A stretch of 64,000 bases of DNA, taken from an uncultured Oscillospiraceae bacterium (lineage in GTDB: Bacteria; Bacillota; Clostridia; Oscillospirales; Oscillospiraceae). Position 1 is the first letter of the stretch; each line of letters opens with the position of its first letter. Below, one piece after another: positions 61,310 to 64,000 of the stretch. The notes below the pieces were generated by a model that saw nothing but the letters and a program-made list of their open reading frames with translations, made no database searches and was not told where the DNA came from. The position numbers and the translations under genes are program-made. The stretch is from positions 1 to 64,000 of the forward strand of contig CAJULD010000002.1 in NCBI GenBank assembly GCA_910587505.1, read 5' to 3'.

Positions 61310-62080
61310 ATGAAACATAATCAGCTGAAACAGGCGCTGAGACGTGGAGAAAGCGCCGTTGGAACTTTTGTCAAGTTCTGCGATCCGGCCTCTGTAGAGA
61401 TCCTCGCGCTTGCGGGCTTTGACTTTTTTGTCCTGGATACGGAACACGTCGGGATGGACCGGCAGGAGCTTCTCCATATTCTGCGCGCCGCGGAAGCCGG
61501 CGGCATTACTCCCGTCGTCCGGGTAAAAGAAAACGATCAGGTGGAAATCCTTCAGAATCTGGATTTCGGATACGCCGGCATCCAGGCGCCAAACGTCGAT
61601 ACCGCAGAGCAGGCTGCCGCGCTGGTGCGCAGCGTAAAGTATACCCCCCTTGGGAATCGCGGCCTGTCTCCCAGCGTCCGCGCCTGCCGCTATGGGGTGA
61701 TGCCGGTCCGTGAATATACGGAAACGGCCAATCGGGAAACGCTGGTTGTTTCCCACTGCGAGACGCTGGAGTGTGTAAACAATCTGGATGCCATTTTGCA
61801 GGTGGATGGAATCGATGTGATTTTTATCGGGCCCATGGACCTTTCCCAGTCCCTCGGCATGCCGGGCGAGACAGGTTCCCGTGAAGTTCGGGAGTGCATC
61901 GCCGCCATCAGCAAAAAGGTTCTTGACAGCGGCAGGATTCTGGGCACTACGGCGGCCACGCCGGAAGCGGCAAAAAATCTCATTGCCCAGGGGGTGCAGT
62001 ATATTCTGCTGGGCAGCGACCAGTCCATGATGTATAAATGGGGGAAAAGCGCTGTGGACGTCATTCGGGGGGATACGTGA
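61310..62080 (+). CDS. HpcH/HpaI-family aldolase
   Basis: A 256-residue class II pyruvate aldolase: ESAVGTFVKFCDPASVEILA, FVLDTEHVGMD (metal/His region), GITPVVRVKEND, GIQAPNVDTAEQA and IFIGPMDLSQSLG. The family cleaves 2-keto-4-hydroxy (di)acids such as 2-keto-3-deoxy-glucarate or heptenedioate analogues to pyruvate plus an aldehyde. Its stop overlaps the next start (TGATG). Confidence 0.9.
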   Translation: MKHNQLKQALRRGESAVGTFVKFCDPASVEILALAGFDFFVLDTEHVGMDRQELLHILRAAEAGGITPVVRVKENDQVEILQNLDFGYAGIQAPNVDTAEQAAALVRSVKYTPLGNRGLSPSVRACRYGVMPVREYTETANRETLVVSHCETLECVNNLDAILQVDGIDVIFIGPMDLSQSLGMPGETGSREVRECIAAISKKVLDSGRILGTTAATPEAAKNLIAQGVQYILLGSDQSMMYKWGKSAVDVIRGDT

Positions 62081-63015
62081 TGCAGGTCTATCTGACGGAA
62101 AAAATCCATGACGCGGCGCTGGCGTTTTTGCGGGAGCATTTCCACGTATCCTGCGGATATCTCCTGAGCGAAGACGGCCGTAAGGCCGCCATGGCCGAAA
62201 GCGACGGCCTTCTGGTCCGTTCCGCGCAGGTGAGCGCGGCAGTGATGGAGGGCATGCCGAAGCTGAAGGTTATCGCAAAGCACGGCATCGGGGTGGACAA
62301 TATCGATGTGGAGGCCGCCTCCCGCCGGAACATCCGGGTCGTCAATGCGCCTCTGGCCAATATCAACGCCGTGGCGGAGCACACGCTGGCGCTTCTCCTT
62401 GCCGCCGCAAAGAATCTGTGCTGTCTGGACCGGCGCGTCCGGGAGGGCGGCTTTGCAAGCCGCAATCTATATCTGAATACGGAGCTGGCCGGCCGGACGG
62501 TTGGGCTGGTGGGATTTGGAAAAATTGCGCGTCTGGTTGCCAAAAAGCTCCCGGCGCTGGATATGACCGTTCTGACCAGCGATCCGTACTGCGACCTGCA
62601 CGAGGCGAAAAGGCTGAATACGCGGTGCGTCGGTCTGGAGGAGCTGCTGTCCGAAAGTGATTTTGTCTCCCTGCACACCCCGCTTATGCCTGCAACGCGG
62701 GCTATGGTCAACGCGGATTTCCTGAAAAAGATGAAGCCGTCCGCCGTTCTCATAAACGCGTCGCGGGGCGGCGTAGTGGATGAGCCCGCGCTGATTTGCG
62801 CCCTGCGGGAAAAAACCATCGCGGGAGCTGCGCTGGACGTCTTTGACCCGGAGCCGCCGGAAGCCGGCAACCCGCTGTTCTCCATGGAACAGGTGGTGCT
62901 CTCCCCCCATAATGCGGCGCTGACCGACCGGGCCATGCTGGCGATGTCCATGGACAGCGCCTCTGGCATCTGCGACGTCCTGGAGGGCAGGGCCCCTGAG
63001 TTTCCCGTAAATTGA
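62080..63015 (+). CDS. D-isomer-specific 2-hydroxyacid dehydrogenase
   Basis: A 311-residue NAD(P)-dependent enzyme: AKHGIGVDNIDVEAASRRNI, NINAVAEHTLALLLAA, TVGLVGFGKIARLVAKKL (nucleotide site), INASRGGVVDEPALICAL (catalytic Arg region), VFDPEPPEAGNPL and the catalytic His in LSPHNAAL. Length fits single phosphoglycerate/hydroxypyruvate reductase-like enzymes without an ACT domain. May reduce the keto acid or aldehyde product of the aldolase step. Confidence 0.88.
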   Translation: MQVYLTEKIHDAALAFLREHFHVSCGYLLSEDGRKAAMAESDGLLVRSAQVSAAVMEGMPKLKVIAKHGIGVDNIDVEAASRRNIRVVNAPLANINAVAEHTLALLLAAAKNLCCLDRRVREGGFASRNLYLNTELAGRTVGLVGFGKIARLVAKKLPALDMTVLTSDPYCDLHEAKRLNTRCVGLEELLSESDFVSLHTPLMPATRAMVNADFLKKMKPSAVLINASRGGVVDEPALICALREKTIAGAALDVFDPEPPEAGNPLFSMEQVVLSPHNAALTDRAMLAMSMDSASGICDVLEGRAPEFPVN

Positions 63016-63037
63016 ACGCAGAACAGGAGTGAAAAAC

Positions 63038-63889
63038 ATGTCGTTTACAAGTGTCTACCACTTTCAGAATCTGAAGGGGTATGAAAGCGTGATTTCCAAA
63101 GCAAACTCCGCGATGAAATACATGGGCTTTTCCAGAATTCTTCTGGAGCCGGGCCAGACGGTTTCGTTGCAGCCTCAGGATGAGGAGCTTGCCATCGTTC
63201 TCCAGAGCGGCGACTTCACCGTATCCGCCGATTACCAGGGCAAAACCGTAATCGATCATATGCGCGGGACGCGGCGCAGCCCCTTTGACGATCTCCCCAC
63301 CGCCGTCTATCTGCCGCCCGCGGCCGCCGCCGTGATATCCAGCGAGGGCGGAATGGAGGCGCGTGTTTTTACCGCGCCCTGCAGGGAAGGAAACGCCCCC
63401 TTCTTCTGTCCCCCCGGGCAGGTCGAGGAGGGACAGCCCGGAACCCATATCTATAAGCGCAGGTACCGCTTTATCTTTGGCGCGCCCGGAAAACACAACG
63501 ATGGCATTACAAAAAAGCTGATCGTGGGGGAATCCGTTTCCGTTCCCGGCGGCTGGATCGGATTCCCCGCCCATCGCCACGACTATGTGACGGAAAAGGA
63601 GTGCGTCCTGGACGAGATCTTCTCCTATCAGCTTCGTTCCGCATCCGGCGGCGGCTGCGTCATGCAGTGCGGATATGATCTCTCCCTCCAGCAGGAAAAG
63701 CTCTGGGACGAGGTCAACGTCATTGAAAGCAATCATACCGCCATTGCCCTCCCCACCGGATTTCACACAACGATCGCCTACCCCGGAACGGAGGCCTACC
63801 TTCTCTGGGGACTGGCCGGGCCAGGGAAGAAGGAATATCGCGTTCAATTTGATGAGCGGCACGCCTGGCTTGAGGACTGCCTGTACTGA
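63038..63889 (+). CDS. iolB: 5-deoxy-glucuronate isomerase-like protein (IolB/KduI fold)
   Basis: A 283-residue bicupin of the IolB type: SRILLEPGQTVSLQPQDEEL, YKRRYRFIFGA, GGWIGFPAHRHDY (metal His) and TGFHTTIAYPGTEAYLLWGL. IolB converts 5-deoxy-glucuronate to 2-deoxy-5-keto-gluconate in inositol breakdown, but no other iol genes are seen, so a related sugar acid is possible. ATG 63038 with AGGAG 8 bases ahead is preferred over GTG 63029. Confidence 0.82.
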   Translation: MSFTSVYHFQNLKGYESVISKANSAMKYMGFSRILLEPGQTVSLQPQDEELAIVLQSGDFTVSADYQGKTVIDHMRGTRRSPFDDLPTAVYLPPAAAAVISSEGGMEARVFTAPCREGNAPFFCPPGQVEEGQPGTHIYKRRYRFIFGAPGKHNDGITKKLIVGESVSVPGGWIGFPAHRHDYVTEKECVLDEIFSYQLRSASGGGCVMQCGYDLSLQQEKLWDEVNVIESNHTAIALPTGFHTTIAYPGTEAYLLWGLAGPGKKEYRVQFDERHAWLEDCLY

Positions 63890-64000
63890 TGGAAGGGCGG
63901 ATGGATACCCGGCTTTTTGACGTTCCGGTCCCACGGGGAGAAGCCGCCGTCTGCTGGCTTGGTCAGGCGGGCTTCTGGGTCAGGGATGAAGAGGGAACCG
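63889..64000 (+). CDS. metallo-beta-lactamase-fold lactonase-like protein, UlaG type (partial)
   Basis: The first 37 codons only. The start ATG overlaps the iolB stop (TGATG). The protein begins MEGRMDTRLFDVPV, and CWLGQAGFWVRDEEG resembles the first strand of UlaG/MBL-fold lactonases. ATG 63901 is another possible start. An MBL-fold hydrolase would fit a sugar-acid pathway, but the call rests on very little sequence. Confidence 0.55.
   Translation, partial: MEGRMDTRLFDVPVPRGEAAVCWLGQAGFWVRDEEGT

Noticed and set aside
62750..63934. Minus-strand open frame of 394 codons
   Set aside because: Antisense to the hydroxyacid dehydrogenase and IolB-like genes; explained by GC-rich third positions.
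1..64000. tRNA, rRNA, CRISPR array or riboswitch
   Set aside because: No cloverleaf, repeat-spacer pattern or recognised riboswitch core was seen on either strand; a covariance-model search would be needed to exclude small RNAs.

Overview
The window reads as chromosome of an anaerobic gut Firmicute, most likely class Clostridia near the Oscillospiraceae (Flavonifractor/Oscillibacter-like). This is inferred from moderately high GC, strong AGGAGG-type ribosome sites, many sugar ABC importers without their own ATPase, GldG/DUF4340 ABC exporters and CdaR/LacI-controlled glycan operons. No rRNA, tRNA or CRISPR array was recognised. Both ends cut through genes.

Layout. (1) 1-3443, minus strand: an ABC exporter operon (ATPase, permease, GldG-like, DUF4340-like). 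(2) 3563-11295: a fructan-type sugar operon on the minus strand (GH32-like protein, solute-binding lipoprotein, two permeases, second GH32-like protein), with a divergent LacI regulator and two LacI-type operators between them; a MATE exporter follows. (3) 12711-15161: an intact tyrosine recombinase, a terminator and a second recombinase-like gene broken by an in-frame stop. (4) 15265-38627: a 23-kb surface-polysaccharide locus, all on the plus strand. It has six glycosyltransferase genes (one a GT2-TagF fusion), an FkbM methyltransferase, a GDP-heptose pathway (hddC-gmhB fusion, hddA, gmhA), a Gmd-like dehydratase, an epimerase, a split TPP-enzyme pair with a cupin, an acyltransferase, ManC, GtrA and a Wzm/Wzt ABC exporter. 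AT-rich glycosyltransferase genes alternate with GC-richer precursor genes, which suggests assembly by transfer. (5) 39048-51551, minus strand: a glycoside operon (DhaL, DhaK, GH2 beta-mannosidase-like, aldo/keto reductase, solute-binding protein, two permeases, GH31 alpha-xylosidase, glycerate kinase), with divergent CdaR at 51755-52831. (6) 52832-54136: a gene-free, repeat-rich segment with MITE-like inverted repeats. (7) 54137-58057, minus strand: four NTF2/SnoaL-like proteins and an ornithine-cyclodeaminase/LOR-SDH family protein, with a divergent LacI regulator and palindromic operators. (8) 59584-64000: LysR divergent from an Asp/Glu-racemase-like protein, HpcH aldolase, 2-hydroxyacid dehydrogenase, IolB-like isomerase and the start of a UlaG-like lactonase.

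Most notable: the GT-C glycosyltransferase at 26892 and the Wzm permease at 36372 share an N-terminal extracytoplasmic domain. It can be aligned without gaps over about 100 residues, and both proteins place it at the same residue numbers. This suggests an uncharacterised module linking polymer modification to export. The four-gene NTF2-like cluster and the TPP-enzyme pair in the glycan locus are the next most promising leads.
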